DNA from: Clostridiales bacterium
GTDB lineage: Bacteria; Bacillota; Clostridia; Christensenellales; Pumilibacteraceae
Reading direction: 5' to 3'
DNA length: 64,000 nucleotides
Assembly: GCA_029055565.1 (NCBI GenBank)
Contig: JAIDCZ010000026.1
Location: forward strand, 1-64,000
Shown here: positions 33,888-44,700 of the stretch, in pieces
Layout of the letters: each line of letters opens with the position of its first letter
Position numbering within the stretch: the first letter of the stretch is position 1
Notes under the pieces: generated by a model
Database searches by the model: none
The model's input: the letters and a program-made list of their open reading frames with translations, nothing else
Told to the model about the DNA's origin: nothing
Program-made: the position numbers and the translations under genes

Positions 33888-35630
33888 TTATAGGTTCTTA
33901 AACTGGTAGTCGTACAACTCCTTGTATATGCCGCCTTTGGCGATAAGCTGTTCGTGGTTGCCGCGCTCCTCTACGCCGTTGGTGGTTATTACTATAATCT
34001 CGTCGGCGTTTTTTATTGTGGATAGGCGGTGGGCGACGACGAGGGTAGTTCTGCCGCCTTGCAGTTCCTCCAGCGCTGATTGGATAAGCATTTCGGTGGC
34101 GTTGTCCAGCGCCGACGTCGCTTCGTCCAGTATCAGTATGGGCGGGTTCTTTAAGAACGCGCGCGCAATGGATATTCGCTGTTTTTGTCCGCCCGACAGC
34201 TTGACGCCGCGCTCGCCGACCTCTGTGTCGTAGCCGTCCGGTAGGCTCATAATATAGTCGTGAATGTTGGCGCGCTTGGCGGCGTTTACTATCATGTCGT
34301 CGGTTGCGGAAAAGTCGCCGTACGATATATTTTCCTTGATCGTGCCGTTGAACAGAAAAACGTCTTGCTGGACTATGCCTATATTCTTGCGCAACGAAGT
34401 GCGCGACAGATCCTTTACGTCGTAGCCGTCAACCGTAATCGAGCCGTTGTCAATCTCGTAAAAGCGGGGGATAAGGTGGCAGAGCGTGGTTTTGCCGCCG
34501 CCCGATGGGCCGACGAGCGCGACCGTTTTGCCGGCGGGTATTTTCAGCGAAAAGTCCTTGATTACCTTTGCGGCGTCCTCGCCCTCGGTATAGCCGAACG
34601 TGACGTTGTTGAACTCTATCTCGCCGTTAAGTTTTTCGGGGCAGAGCGCGTTTTCACTTTCGGCCTCGGTCGGTTCGTCCATAATATCGCAAAAGCGTTT
34701 GAAGCCGGTCGCGCCCTCTTGGATTTGGTCGTAAATGGTGACGAGCGTGCGTATAGGCGTGATAAGCGTGGATATATACAGCACGAACGCGGTAAAGTCG
34801 CCAACGTCGATTATTCCGTAGTAAAAGAACAGACCGCCCGCCAGTAGTACGGCAAAGTACAAAAAGTCCATAAAGAAGGTCATCGTGGAGTGGAACTTGC
34901 CGAGTAGCTTGAACTGGCGGTAACGGCTTTGAACGAATCGGTCGTTGCCGACGTCGAACTTTTGCAGTTCGTGTTCGCTTGCTGTGTACGCGCGGGACAC
35001 GCGCATGCCGGAGATAGCGCTTTCTATATCGGCGTTTACTTCGCCTTGGGCAATGCGCGTTTCGGTGTACACGCGTTTCATATTCTTGCGGATAAGAATT
35101 ATGAACAGCGCAAAGAACGGTATAAACGCAAACACGATAAGCGCGAGGTAGACGTTCATTATTGCGAGCATTATAAACGCGCCTACAAGCGTAATCAGCG
35201 ACAGAAAAACGTCCTCGGGGCCGTGGTGCGCAAGCTCCGATACTTGAAACAAGTCGTTTGTCATGCGGCTCATAATTACGCCGGTCTTGTTGTCGTCAAA
35301 GTAGGAGAAGGGGAGCTTTTCAAGGTGAATGAACAGCTCTCGCCGCATATCCGATTGAATGCGAACGCCTACTATGTGGCCCCAGCACGTTAAAAAGTAA
35401 TTGAGCCCAGCCTTGATTATATAAAATCCGAGCAGAAAACCGGCCGCGCCGAGCAGCATGGTTATCAGCTTGTTTGGAACGTAGTTATTGATTATCTCCT
35501 TAGTGATATACGGATACACGAGGTTGAACGCCGATATGGTAAACGCGCATATCATGTCGATAATAAACAGCGTTTTGTGCGGCTTGTAATAGCCGGCAAA
35601 CCGCGCGAGCATGCTTTTTTTCTTTTTCAT
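33888..35630 (-). CDS. ABC exporter, fused permease-ATPase
   Basis: A 580-residue half-transporter of the multidrug/lipid exporter type. Six membrane helices lie in the first 310 residues with the coupling region; the nucleotide domain has Walker A GPSGGGKTT, Q-loop VQQDVFLFN, signature LSGGQKQRISIARAF, Walker B ILILDEATSALD and the switch His in VVAHRLSTI. All catalytic residues are intact. It would act as a homodimer, or with a partner not seen here. GAGGTA precedes the ATG. It lies 16 bases downstream of the activase gene on the same strand and is probably co-transcribed. Substrate unknown. Confidence 0.95.
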   Translation of the reverse strand: MKKKKSMLARFAGYYKPHKTLFIIDMICAFTISAFNLVYPYITKEIINNYVPNKLITMLLGAAGFLLGFYIIKAGLNYFLTCWGHIVGVRIQSDMRRELFIHLEKLPFSYFDDNKTGVIMSRMTNDLFQVSELAHHGPEDVFLSLITLVGAFIMLAIMNVYLALIVFAFIPFFALFIILIRKNMKRVYTETRIAQGEVNADIESAISGMRVSRAYTASEHELQKFDVGNDRFVQSRYRQFKLLGKFHSTMTFFMDFLYFAVLLAGGLFFYYGIIDVGDFTAFVLYISTLITPIRTLVTIYDQIQEGATGFKRFCDIMDEPTEAESENALCPEKLNGEIEFNNVTFGYTEGEDAAKVIKDFSLKIPAGKTVALVGPSGGGKTTLCHLIPRFYEIDNGSITVDGYDVKDLSRTSLRKNIGIVQQDVFLFNGTIKENISYGDFSATDDMIVNAAKRANIHDYIMSLPDGYDTEVGERGVKLSGGQKQRISIARAFLKNPPILILDEATSALDNATEMLIQSALEELQGGRTTLVVAHRLSTIKNADEIIVITTNGVEERGNHEQLIAKGGIYKELYDYQFKNL

Positions 35631-35646
35631 ATTACCTCATATGCTT

Positions 35647-38600
35647 TTAGTCGTCGTTGTCGTCGCTCGTTGCGGCGGCTTCCTTTATAGTTTGCGTTTC
35701 GTCTACTGCGCAATCGCCGTCGGCGCTTGCTTTTTTTACGTTTTCGTGCGCGACGGACATCATGAGCTTGATACGGTTTACTTGGTTTACCTCGCTTGCG
35801 CCGGGGTCGTAGTCTACAGCTACGATGTTAGCTTGCGGGTACAGCCGCTTAAGCTCCTTCATTACGCCCTTGCCGGTGACGTGATTTGGAAGACATGCAA
35901 AGGGTTGCATGCAGATTATATTGGGCGCGCCCTCGTGGATAAGCTCCAGCATTTCCGCGGTAAGGAACCAGCCTTCGCCGACCATAGTGCCGAGCGAGGT
36001 GACCGTTTTTGCGCTTTCCGCAAGCTTTTTTATATGCGTGGGGGTGCCGAACTTGGTGCCGCGCAGTGCGTCTATCATTGGCTTGCGCATACGCTCCAAA
36101 AACTTGATTGCTATATCGGAAAAGAATTTGCTCTTGCCGGAGCCGTCCAGCAAATCGTGCTTGATAGTGCTGTTGTACGCCGAGTACATAAAGAAGTCGA
36201 GTAGGTCGGGGCAAACGGCTTCGCCGCCCTCGCGTTCCACGAGGTCAACGGCGTAGTTGTTGGCGAGAGGGTGGAACTTGACCAAAATTTCGCCGACTAT
36301 GCCGACGCGCGGCTTGACGACATTGCGCGTAGGGATTGCGTTAAAGTCGTCCACTATCTGCTTGCAGTATTTTTTGGCGGGAACGTTGCCGCGCGCCATT
36401 TCGGCTTGCAGTAGCTCGTCCCATTTTTTGTAGGTATTCCATGTTTCGCCGGCGGTTGCCTCGTACGGCCGCACGCGGTACAGACAGCGCATAAGTAGAT
36501 CGCCGTATATAAGCGCGTTGCACAGCGGGATAAGCTCCTTAAGCCCGATTTTGAATCCGGGGTTCTTTTCCAGTCCTTGCGCCGAAAGCGACACGACCGG
36601 TATTTGCGGCATGCCCGCGCTCTTTAAAGCGCGGCGAATAAGCGCTATGTAGTTGGTTGCACGACAGCCGCCGCCGGTCTGGGTCATAATTACGGCGGTG
36701 CGGTTTAGGTCGTACTTGCCGGACAGCAACGCGCTCATAATTTGCCCGATTACTATTATTGTGGGGTAGCACGCGTCGTTGTTGACGTACTTAAGTCCGG
36801 TTGCCACGGCCTCCTTGCCGTCGGGCAATACCTCCACGTTGTAGCCGTACGTCTTAAGCGCCGGCTGGACGAGGTTGAGGTGGTATGGCGAAAGCTGCGG
36901 CGCGAGTATTGTGTAGCTTTCGCGCATGGGCTTGGTAAACAGTACGCGTTCAGCTTGCGGCGGCGGGGTTTGGGCTTGGATAGCCTTTATCTGCCTATCT
37001 TTGATTACCGCCATGAGCGAACGCACGCGTATGCGCGCCGCGCCGAGGTTGGACACCTCGTCGATTTTGAGCAGAGTGTACACCTTGTTAGCCGCTTCCA
37101 GCAGTTCTTGCACTTGGTCGGTGGTTACGGCGTCCAGTCCGCACCCGAACGAGTTGAGCTGAACGAGGTCAATATCGTTGCGCGTGCGCACGAAGTTGGC
37201 GGCGCTGTACAGTCGGGAATGGTAGGTCCATTGGTCGACCACGCGCAACGGGCGGGGCGCTTTGTGTAGGTGTGCCACGCTGTCCTCGGTGAGTACGGCA
37301 AAGCCGTAGGAGTTTATCATTTGCGGCACGCCGTGGTTGATTTCCGGATCGAGGTGGTACGGCCGGCCCGCAAGCACTATGCCGTGCCCGCCTTGCTCGT
37401 CGAGGAGCCTTACTACTTCCTCGCCGCGCCTACGCGACCAGTCGTTGAATTCGGCTTGCTCGGCGTACGCCTTTTTTACCGCGCGGGCAATGAGGTGGGC
37501 GGGGATTTTGGGGAATTCTTGCTTGAGCCGTGCCGTCATGCGCGCGGGCGTGGCAATAGGCAAGAACGGCGCGGCAAACGTGACGGCGTTGGCCTTGAAC
37601 TCGTCGCGCATATTAAGCCGAATAACCTCGGGGTACGACCCGACTACCGGACAGTTGTAGTGGTTATCCGCGCGTTCGTCCTCCTTGCGCTCGTACGGCA
37701 AGCACGGATAAAATATGAATTTTACGCCATCGTCTATAAGCGATTGGATATGTCCGTGCGCTATCTTTGCGGGGTAGCACACCGATTCGGACGGCATGGT
37801 TTCTATGCCGCGCGAATACACGTCGCGCGAGGAGCGCGGGGACAGCTTGACCGAAAATCCAAGCTCGGTAAAGAATGTGAACCAGAACGGATAGTTTTCG
37901 TAAATATTGAGCACGCGCGGAATGCCTACCACGCCGCGCGGCGCCTTGTCCTCGGGCAGAGGGCGGTAGTAGGCGAAAAGTCGTTTATACTTTTCGTCGA
38001 AAAGGTTGGGAAGCTTTTCAACCGTCTTGTCCGGCGCGTTGCCGCCGCGCTCACAGCGGTTGTTGGTGATAAAGGTTCGGCCGTCGTCGAATTCCGAAAC
38101 GGTAAGCAAGCAGTGGTTGCCGCACTTTTCGCAACGCCGCGACGACTTGATAACGCGGAATTTATCCAGCTCGGCCTTGGTCTTGATAGAGCTTTTGCCG
38201 CCGGTATAGTTGTTGCGGCTGATAAGCGCCGCGCCGTACGCGCCCATAAGTCCGGCTTGATTGGGTCGAACTACCTCGCGGCCGGACACCAGCTCGAACG
38301 CGCGCAGTACCGATTCGTTAAGGAACGTACCGCCTTGAACGATAATCTTTTCGCCCATTTCGGCAGCGTCGCGCAGTTTGATAACCTTGAACAGCGCGTT
38401 TTTGACTACCGAATAGGCAAGACCGGCGGAAATATCCGCTACCGACGCGCCTTCCTTTTGCGCTTGCTTGACGCGCGAGTTCATAAACACCGTACAGCGC
38501 GAGCCGAGATCGACGGGCGCGGCGGAGTCCAGACCGACCTTGGCGAACCGTTCGGCGTTCATGCCGATAGCGCGCGCAAACGTTTCTATAAAGCTGCCAC

Positions 38601-39918
38601 AGCCCGACGAGCATGCTTCGTTTAGCTGTATGTCGGTGATAACACCGTCCTTTATGCGCAAGCACTTCATGTCTTGCCCGCCGATGTCGAGCAAAAAGTC
38701 CACACCGGGGAGAATGGTTTGCGACGCGGTAAGGTGCGCCATCGTTTCTATTTCGCCGTTGTCGAGGTTGAGCGCCGTCTTGATAAGGCTTTCGCCGTAG
38801 CCTGTGATGGTGCCGTATCCGATATACGCGTCTTCGGGAAGTACGTCGTAGATCTGTTTGATGATTTGGGTGACGGAAGCGAGCGGGTCGCCGGAGTTGG
38901 ATCCGTACCAAGAATACAGCAGTCCGCCGTCGGAGTTGATAAGCGCCACCTTGGTGGTGGTGGAACCGGCGTCTATGCCGAGGAATGCGGGGCCTTTGTG
39001 TGCCTTGACGTCGGCAAACGGAATGGAAACCTTGCTGTGCCGCAAGCGGAAATCGGTAAGCTCTTGATTGTTTTTAAACAGCGGGTCGAGGCGAGTGACC
39101 TCGCTTTCCGCAATATCTTTTACTTGCTCGAGCTTTTGCGCCAGCTCGGCGGCGGTAAAAACCTTGTCGGACTTGTACGCCGCGCCGATTGCGTTGAATA
39201 CTTGCGAGTTTTCGGGGAAAATGGCCTTGGTCGGGCGAATGGTGGCGACGAATCTCGCGCCCAGCTCGCTCAAAAAGTGCAACGGTCCGCCGAGGAACGC
39301 GACGTTGCCGCGAATAGGCTTGCCGCAAGCGAGGCCGGATATGGTCTGATTGACTACGGACTGGAACACCGACGCGGCAATATCCGACTTTTGCGCGCCG
39401 TCGTTGATAAGCGGTTGAATATCCGACTTGGCAAAAACGCCGCACCGCGACGCGATGGGGTAGATAATGGTAGCCGACTTGGCCAGTTCGTTCAGTCCGG
39501 ACGCGTCGGTGTTCAACAGCACCGCCATTTGGTCGATAAACGCACCGGTACCGCCCGCGCACGTTCCGTTCATGCGCTGGTCCAGATTGTTGCCGAGGTA
39601 TGTTATTTTTGCGTCCTCGCCGCCAAGCTCAATTGCCACGTCCGTTTCGGGAATAAGCCGCTTAATGGCTTCCACGCCGGCAATAACCTCTTGCACGAAC
39701 GGTATGCCCAGCCATTCGGACACCGAAATGCCGCCGGAACCGGTTACGGTAATGGTAAACTCGTCGTAAAGCTTGAGCAAAGCCTTAAGCTCGCCGTACA
39801 TGGTTGCGCGAACGTCCGAGTTGTGCCGTTGATAGTTGGAGCGCAAAAGCGTTCCGTTATCGTCCAGCACCGCCGTCTTAATGGTGGTAGAGCCTATATC
39901 CAATCCTATTCTATACAT
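35647..39918 (-). CDS. Giant acyl-CoA dehydratase activase-related protein
   Basis: 1423 residues. Two BadF/HgdC-type ASKHA ATPase domains come first: domain 1 (about 1-270, [41 protein letters not shown]) and domain 2 (about 325-590, [38 protein letters not shown]). Each has the two Cys that bridge a [4Fe-4S] cluster between subunits in 2-hydroxyglutaryl-CoA dehydratase activase. A DUF2229-type region follows ([42 protein letters not shown]), then an HgdB-like region to the end. This architecture is common in anaerobic Firmicutes; its substrate is not known. A radical, ATP-driven electron transfer is the expected chemistry. Confidence 0.9.
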   Translation of the reverse strand: MYRIGLDIGSTTIKTAVLDDNGTLLRSNYQRHNSDVRATMYGELKALLKLYDEFTITVTGSGGISVSEWLGIPFVQEVIAGVEAIKRLIPETDVAIELGGEDAKITYLGNNLDQRMNGTCAGGTGAFIDQMAVLLNTDASGLNELAKSATIIYPIASRCGVFAKSDIQPLINDGAQKSDIAASVFQSVVNQTISGLACGKPIRGNVAFLGGPLHFLSELGARFVATIRPTKAIFPENSQVFNAIGAAYKSDKVFTAAELAQKLEQVKDIAESEVTRLDPLFKNNQELTDFRLRHSKVSIPFADVKAHKGPAFLGIDAGSTTTKVALINSDGGLLYSWYGSNSGDPLASVTQIIKQIYDVLPEDAYIGYGTITGYGESLIKTALNLDNGEIETMAHLTASQTILPGVDFLLDIGGQDMKCLRIKDGVITDIQLNEACSSGCGSFIETFARAIGMNAERFAKVGLDSAAPVDLGSRCTVFMNSRVKQAQKEGASVADISAGLAYSVVKNALFKVIKLRDAAEMGEKIIVQGGTFLNESVLRAFELVSGREVVRPNQAGLMGAYGAALISRNNYTGGKSSIKTKAELDKFRVIKSSRRCEKCGNHCLLTVSEFDDGRTFITNNRCERGGNAPDKTVEKLPNLFDEKYKRLFAYYRPLPEDKAPRGVVGIPRVLNIYENYPFWFTFFTELGFSVKLSPRSSRDVYSRGIETMPSESVCYPAKIAHGHIQSLIDDGVKFIFYPCLPYERKEDERADNHYNCPVVGSYPEVIRLNMRDEFKANAVTFAAPFLPIATPARMTARLKQEFPKIPAHLIARAVKKAYAEQAEFNDWSRRRGEEVVRLLDEQGGHGIVLAGRPYHLDPEINHGVPQMINSYGFAVLTEDSVAHLHKAPRPLRVVDQWTYHSRLYSAANFVRTRNDIDLVQLNSFGCGLDAVTTDQVQELLEAANKVYTLLKIDEVSNLGAARIRVRSLMAVIKDRQIKAIQAQTPPPQAERVLFTKPMRESYTILAPQLSPYHLNLVQPALKTYGYNVEVLPDGKEAVATGLKYVNNDACYPTIIVIGQIMSALLSGKYDLNRTAVIMTQTGGGCRATNYIALIRRALKSAGMPQIPVVSLSAQGLEKNPGFKIGLKELIPLCNALIYGDLLMRCLYRVRPYEATAGETWNTYKKWDELLQAEMARGNVPAKKYCKQIVDDFNAIPTRNVVKPRVGIVGEILVKFHPLANNYAVDLVEREGGEAVCPDLLDFFMYSAYNSTIKHDLLDGSGKSKFFSDIAIKFLERMRKPMIDALRGTKFGTPTHIKKLAESAKTVTSLGTMVGEGWFLTAEMLELIHEGAPNIICMQPFACLPNHVTGKGVMKELKRLYPQANIVAVDYDPGASEVNQVNRIKLMMSVAHENVKKASADGDCAVDETQTIKEAAATSDDNDD

Positions 39919-39957
39919 AACGATAACCCTAAAAATTGCTTAAATTTCTACACATAT

Positions 39958-39986
39958 ATTGTATACCAACCGTCAAAAAAAGTCAA
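39958..39986 (-). promoter_or_regulatory. Promoter of the activase gene
   Basis: Minus strand: TTGACT (39986-39981), 17-bp spacer, TACAAT (39963-39958). Confidence 0.8.
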
Positions 39987-40005
39987 TGGAAACAAGGTGA
40001 AAGAC

Positions 40006-40034
40006 TTTACAAGCTAATGCACAATATATATAAT
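40006..40034 (+). promoter_or_regulatory. Promoter of the flavoredoxin-rubredoxin gene
   Basis: TTTACA (40006-40011), 17-bp spacer, TATAAT (40029-40034). It is divergent from the activase promoter. Confidence 0.8.
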
Positions 40035-40072
40035 ATAAAGGAAAAGGATATTATCTAAAGGAGATTATCTAT

Positions 40073-40705
40073 ATGAACAACAACGTAGTAACCAAGCTGT
40101 CGTACGGCGTGTATATAGTTACCACTTGGTCGGAGGGTAAGCCGGTCGGGTGCGTGGCCAATAGCATAATACAAGTGACTGCCGAGCCGGCCACCTTTGC
40201 GGTGAGCATTAACCACGCCAACTTTACCAACGCGTGCATAAAGGATATAAAAAAGTTCGCCATATCGGTGCTTGCGGAAAGCTCCGATCCCAAGCTTATC
40301 GGCACGTTCGGGTTCAAGTCGAGTAGGGAGGTGGACAAGTTTGACGGCGTGGACTACTCGGTGCAGTCGCGCTTGCCGGTGCTTAACGACAGCTGCGGCT
40401 ATATAGTGTGCGACGTGATAGATACTATGGAAACTGAAACGCACACCGTGTTTTTGGGCAAGCTGGTCGCGGCGGATAGCTTTGGCAGTAAAACACCTAT
40501 GACATACGACTACTACCACAAGGTGATTAAGGGCGGTGCGCCCAAAACGGCGCCGACCTACGTCGAGCAAGATCAAACGCAAAAGCCGAGCGGCAAAAAG
40601 TACCGTTGCACGCTTTGCGGCTACGTGTACGAGGGCGACGAAGTCCCCGACGATTACTTGTGCCCCATTTGCGGAGTAGGTAAGGATTTGTTTGAGGAAA
40701 TTTAG
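40073..40705 (+). CDS. High-molecular-weight rubredoxin (flavin reductase-rubredoxin fusion)
   Basis: 210 residues. The first 155 form an FMN-binding split-barrel flavin reductase domain ([37 protein letters not shown]); the last 45 are a rubredoxin with the two iron knuckles [16 protein letters not shown] and [13 protein letters not shown]. In Moorella a protein of this layout passes electrons from NAD(P)H to flavodiiron proteins for oxygen or NO removal; the same role is inferred. A Thr/Gln/Pro-rich linker joins the domains. AAAGGAG ribosome site; ATG at 40073. Confidence 0.95.
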   Translation: MNNNVVTKLSYGVYIVTTWSEGKPVGCVANSIIQVTAEPATFAVSINHANFTNACIKDIKKFAISVLAESSDPKLIGTFGFKSSREVDKFDGVDYSVQSRLPVLNDSCGYIVCDVIDTMETETHTVFLGKLVAADSFGSKTPMTYDYYHKVIKGGAPKTAPTYVEQDQTQKPSGKKYRCTLCGYVYEGDEVPDDYLCPICGVGKDLFEEI

Positions 40706-40905
40706 AATTTAGAATTTAGAATTCAGAATTATGGCGGCTACGCCGCATTAAGGTTGAGATTCTTCACTGCGCGCTAACGCGCTTGTTCAGAATACCTTCG
40801 GTGCTACGTAGGACAAAAGAAATTTTTGCATGTATTGCATGTTTTTTGTCATTCCGAACGCAGTGAGGAATCTCAACCTTTTTAAATTATAAGTGCGACG
40901 GCGCC
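40706..40905 (+). repeat. MITE-like inverted repeat
   Basis: After AT-rich TTTAGAATTCAGAATTATGG units, an inverted element at about 40749-40880 has ends AAGGTTGAGATTCTTCACTG and GTGAGGAATCTCAACCTT with the internal words CGTAGGACAAAAG and TTGTCATTCCGAACGC. It ends just before the stop of the convergent four-helix-bundle gene. Confidence 0.88.
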
Positions 40906-40910
40906 GCTTA

Positions 40911-41261
40911 TTATGCTTTTGAAGTTTTTAACGATGATATAAGAATGCGTTTTATTTCCAAGCAGTCGGCAATAAGTGAATCGCTCTCGCTTTGAGAAAG
41001 ATAGTCGGAAAGAGTAAGCAGTCGTAACCAATATTCGGTTTCGGCTGTTTCTTTTAATGCAATATGTAATTTTGCTATAAAGTCCGCTTTGCTAACGCCG
41101 TACGTTGCCTCGTTAATGTTTGCTCCGATGCTTGTTCCGCTACGGATAATTTGTTTGGATATAACCGTTTCGTGCTTATCTTTGCAAAGATACTTATGTA
41201 GCTTAACAATTCTTGCCGCAAACGATAGTGACTTTTCTTGCAGTACGTTATCTTGTGCCAT
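40911..41261 (-). CDS. Four-helix-bundle protein (23S rRNA intervening-sequence type)
   Basis: 116 residues. The sequence SKQIIRSGTSIGANINEATYGVSKADFIAKLHIALKETAETEYWL is the family core of the small four-helix-bundle proteins first seen within 23S rRNA intervening sequences and also present as free-standing genes, as here. Biochemical role unknown. The chosen ATG follows GAGGT. It lies between repeats and a tRNA gene, which may suggest a mobile or accessory origin. Confidence 0.88.
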   Translation of the reverse strand: MAQDNVLQEKSLSFAARIVKLHKYLCKDKHETVISKQIIRSGTSIGANINEATYGVSKADFIAKLHIALKETAETEYWLRLLTLSDYLSQSESDSLIADCLEIKRILISSLKTSKA

Positions 41262-41400
41262 ATATACCTCATTGTTTTAGATAAAAAATAAGAGATAAGA
41301 TTGAATAGATAATAGTACAAAGCTACGAAAAGCTTGACCGCAATTATTATCTATTATTTCTTATCTCTTATCTATTCTATTAGGCGCGACAGCGCCGCTT
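41262..41400 (+). repeat. AT-rich inverted repeat pair
   Basis: AAAAAATAAGAGATAAGATT near 41282 and ATTTCTTATCTCTTATCTATT near 41358 form an inverted pair. The same words appear after coaX at about 23925-23945. Confidence 0.7.
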
Positions 41401-41485
41401 TGGTGCGGAGGACGAGACTTGAACTCGTACGGTGTTACCCACAGGCTTCTGAGACCTGCGCGTCTGCCAATTTCGCCACCCCCGC
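41401..41485 (-). tRNA. tRNA-Leu (anticodon CAG)
   Basis: On the minus strand the acceptor GCGGGGG pairs with CCTCCGC (one G-T), the D arm is GGCGAAATTGGCAGACGC, the anticodon loop is CTCAGAA giving CAG for CUG codons, there is a short variable arm GTGGGTAACACC, and the T arm is CGAGTTCAAGTCTCG. The 3' CCA is encoded. Confidence 0.96.
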
Positions 41486-41507
41486 ACGTGAGGATTGCTA
41501 TAATAGA

Positions 41508-41536
41508 ATTATACAATATATCGGGCGGTAAGTCAA
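41508..41536 (-). promoter_or_regulatory. Promoter of tRNA-Leu
   Basis: Minus strand: TTGACT (41536-41531), 17-bp spacer, TATAAT (41513-41508). Confidence 0.88.
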
Positions 41537-41630
41537 GCAAGTTGAACCATATTATCGTACAAACCTTGCCGTACAACGTAAATATTATACCAGACTTATA
41601 ATATTTATCGTCAAAAAACCTTAAAAAGTA

Positions 41631-41699
41631 TTGACAAATTATGAACAATATGTTAACATTTAACTGTATATATATAGAATTGTGAACAAATTGTTAACA
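41631..41699 (+). promoter_or_regulatory. Promoter of the giant surface protein with repeated operator-like sites
   Basis: TTGACA (41631-41636), 17-bp spacer, TAACAT (41654-41659). Two related 17-mers, TGAACAATATGTTAACA (41642-41658) and TGAACAAATTGTTAACA (41683-41699), lie 41 bp apart, about four helical turns; the first covers the -10 and the second lies in the leader. This suggests control by a DNA-binding protein. Confidence 0.65.
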
Positions 41700-41735
41700 A
41701 CTTTAAACTCAACTCAATACCAGAGAGGTAGAAGT

Positions 41736-44700
41736 ATGAACAATCATACGAGTAAAAACAGAATAGGGCGACGCGTACTGTTGTTGCTGGCGACGGTCAT
41801 AACCGCACTTGCGGTGGCCGTTACTTGCGCACTCACTTTGGATACGTCCAAAAAGGTGAGTGTTGACAGAGTGGATTCGACGGAAGCGTCTACTTCCGCA
41901 TTCCAAAACTACACCAACATATCGAACGTCCAAACGTATATCAATAACGGTACGTTTACCAACGGCAACTATATTGATTTTACGTTCGTCAATAATAGCT
42001 ATCGTACGATTACGCTTCCGCGCGGAACTTGGAAGTTCGAGCTTTGGGGCGCGCGCGGCGGTTACAGCGGTAGCACGAGCGCAAATACCGGTACGGCCAA
42101 CGGCGGCTACGGCGGCTACGTTTCGGCTCAGATTGCGCTTACCGCAACCTCTACTACCTATTATATATACCTCGGTGGTACGGGTGCCGGTGGTACCGGT
42201 AGCATCGACCGCGATACTTCTTGGAAGTACGGCGGTTATAACGGCGGCGGTAACGGTATAGGTTCGGCCGGTTCCGGCGGTGGCGGCGCTACCGACGTAA
42301 GAACTACGGCCGGCACGGCTACTACGGCGTCCAGCTATAATACTCGCGTACTCGTTGCGGCGGGCGGCGGCGGCGGTAATACCACCACCTATACGCAAGT
42401 GCACAGCAACGGCGGTATTTATAAAGGCGCTAATGCCGATTCCAGCAGACACTCGTCCAGCTACCCCAACGACGAGGGTGGCGGCGGTGGCGGCTACTAC
42501 GGCGGTGCGGTTCGTCACGGCGACGACCCGCGAAGCAGCTACAGCGGATCCAACTACGTAGGCAGCGGATTTACTTCGTTGGCCAATAACCTAGGCAACT
42601 CCGGTGCGTCCGGTAACGGTAGGGCAAGGATAACTGCTGTCAGCATTAACCAAGCTCCGGTAAACCAAGGCTACAACTTCCCTACGGCAAAGGTTCGTTG
42701 CGGAAGCGGCGCCGGCATTTCCATTGCGGCTTCCACGCTTGCCAAGGATAACGACTACGCAAACATCAGCGGCGGCAACATAAACAACGTTTACTTTACC
42801 GCGGGCACTTCGTCCAACTACGACACTGCGCCCTCGGACAACAACGGTTTGTACCTCAACTCCGCTTGCACGACCAACGCCAGCTCGTACCTTACGTACA
42901 CTTGGACCGGCGGTTCGGCCACTGCGCGGACTACTTTGAATATAACGGCTATCAAAAAGCTTCCGCGCGCCGGCGTGGACGGCCAAGCCGACGGCAAGTT
43001 TACGCTGTACACCAAGGTGCGCGACAACTTTGGTACCAATACATCGCGCGGTGTAGGCGTAGCTTCGTTTACCGTTACGGTAACCAACCAAAACCTTACC
43101 GTAAAGGGCGCGAGCAACGTTGCCAACAAGTATAAGTTCGGTTCGTCCAACTACTATACCAATCAGCACAGAATAGACAACAACTTTGCGGCAAGCTATA
43201 CCGACGGAAAAATATTCAACCCCGCCGGTACCGGCAAAACCACTATATTCATTCCTAAGCCCATTTCGCCGACCGAAACGGCTGGCATCACGCTTAACGC
43301 TACCGAATTCTTTGCCGACGCGGACACTGCGTACGACAACGTTGCGTTCAAGAGCTATTCGGTAGTCAGCGCGTACGCTTCCGGCTCCGGAATTTCGTAC
43401 GTAAACGCTTCGGCGTATTACACCGTTACGCTCAACGCCAACAGTGCGTACGCCACCGGCTTGTATCCGTCGCTTACCATTAAGCCTACCGGTACTCGTC
43501 CCAACGGCTCGCCGTACGTCGTACTGCAGCTTACCGCGCAGTCCAGCGAGGCGGCGTCCAAGGCTCAAGTAGGCAACACCGTAAACACGGTGTACTTGGT
43601 GTTCCAAATTTCCAACACTCGTCCGTACTTCGGTTCGACCCAAGCGCTGGCAACTAAGCTTACCGAGCCGCTCGTTACCGTTAACCCCGGCGCTACTGCA
43701 AGGCTTAATCTTAAGAATTTCGTCTACGATATGGACGACGGTTCCAATCTTCGCGCTACCTTTGCGCAAGGCGCCAACGACCTTAAGGTTCCCACCAACG
43801 AGTATATTCAAGTAGATACTTCCAACACTGTCATAAATCTTGCTGCCAACAGTCAATATTATTCCAATTTGACCAATAGCACGTACAAAGGGAATAATAG
43901 GCCTGCTTCAAACTCTAACACTACGGGCGAGGGCAGTGTTGCCACGCACTTTAACAAAGCGTCCGTAGCGGCAAACGGCAGTAACGCCGCCTCTACGGCC
44001 AACGTTACCTACCGTTACGTAGACAGCCAGACCATAGAGTTTACCGGTCGCGCGGCTACGCAAAACCAGTACAGAGACACCAACGGCAACCGCGCTACGC
44101 GCCTCGGCGACTTCTACGTGATGGTGCGCGTAATCGACCCTTCGGATCCTACCGACGCGGGTATTTGGTTCCCCATTGCAATAAAAGTCAACTCCAACGC
44201 GCCCAAGGAGCCGTCTACGTTCGCCAACGTTACGCTCGGGTTTGATAACACCGGCGCCGGCAACTACGCTATTTTGACGCCCATAAGCTACGTCAATTCG
44301 GCGGGCGTGCTTCAAGGCATAGGCAAAACCTCCAAGGATTTGGACAACAACAACCATGCCATTCCGTTTGCGCAAGACGCCGACGGCTTTATGTACGCGC
44401 AAAACAGCAACGGCACCAACGACAGCGTTCAAATTGAGCGCGCAAGGGCGTTGAACGACTTTGCGTTCATTTTCGGCGGCGACAGCGCCATACTGGATAA
44501 CGACGCCAACGGCACCGGCACATTCTTTAGTGTACAGCGCGTAACGCTTTACGCCGCGCGTTCGGTGTTCAAAATGATACCCGACAGTGCGTTGGGCTCG
44601 TACGGCATTACTCCCAACGTTGACAACCAACCCAATCTTTGCTCGTTCGATGGCTTAAGGATTACAGCGTTGCGTTCCACCAACGGCGAGTACTTCCAGT

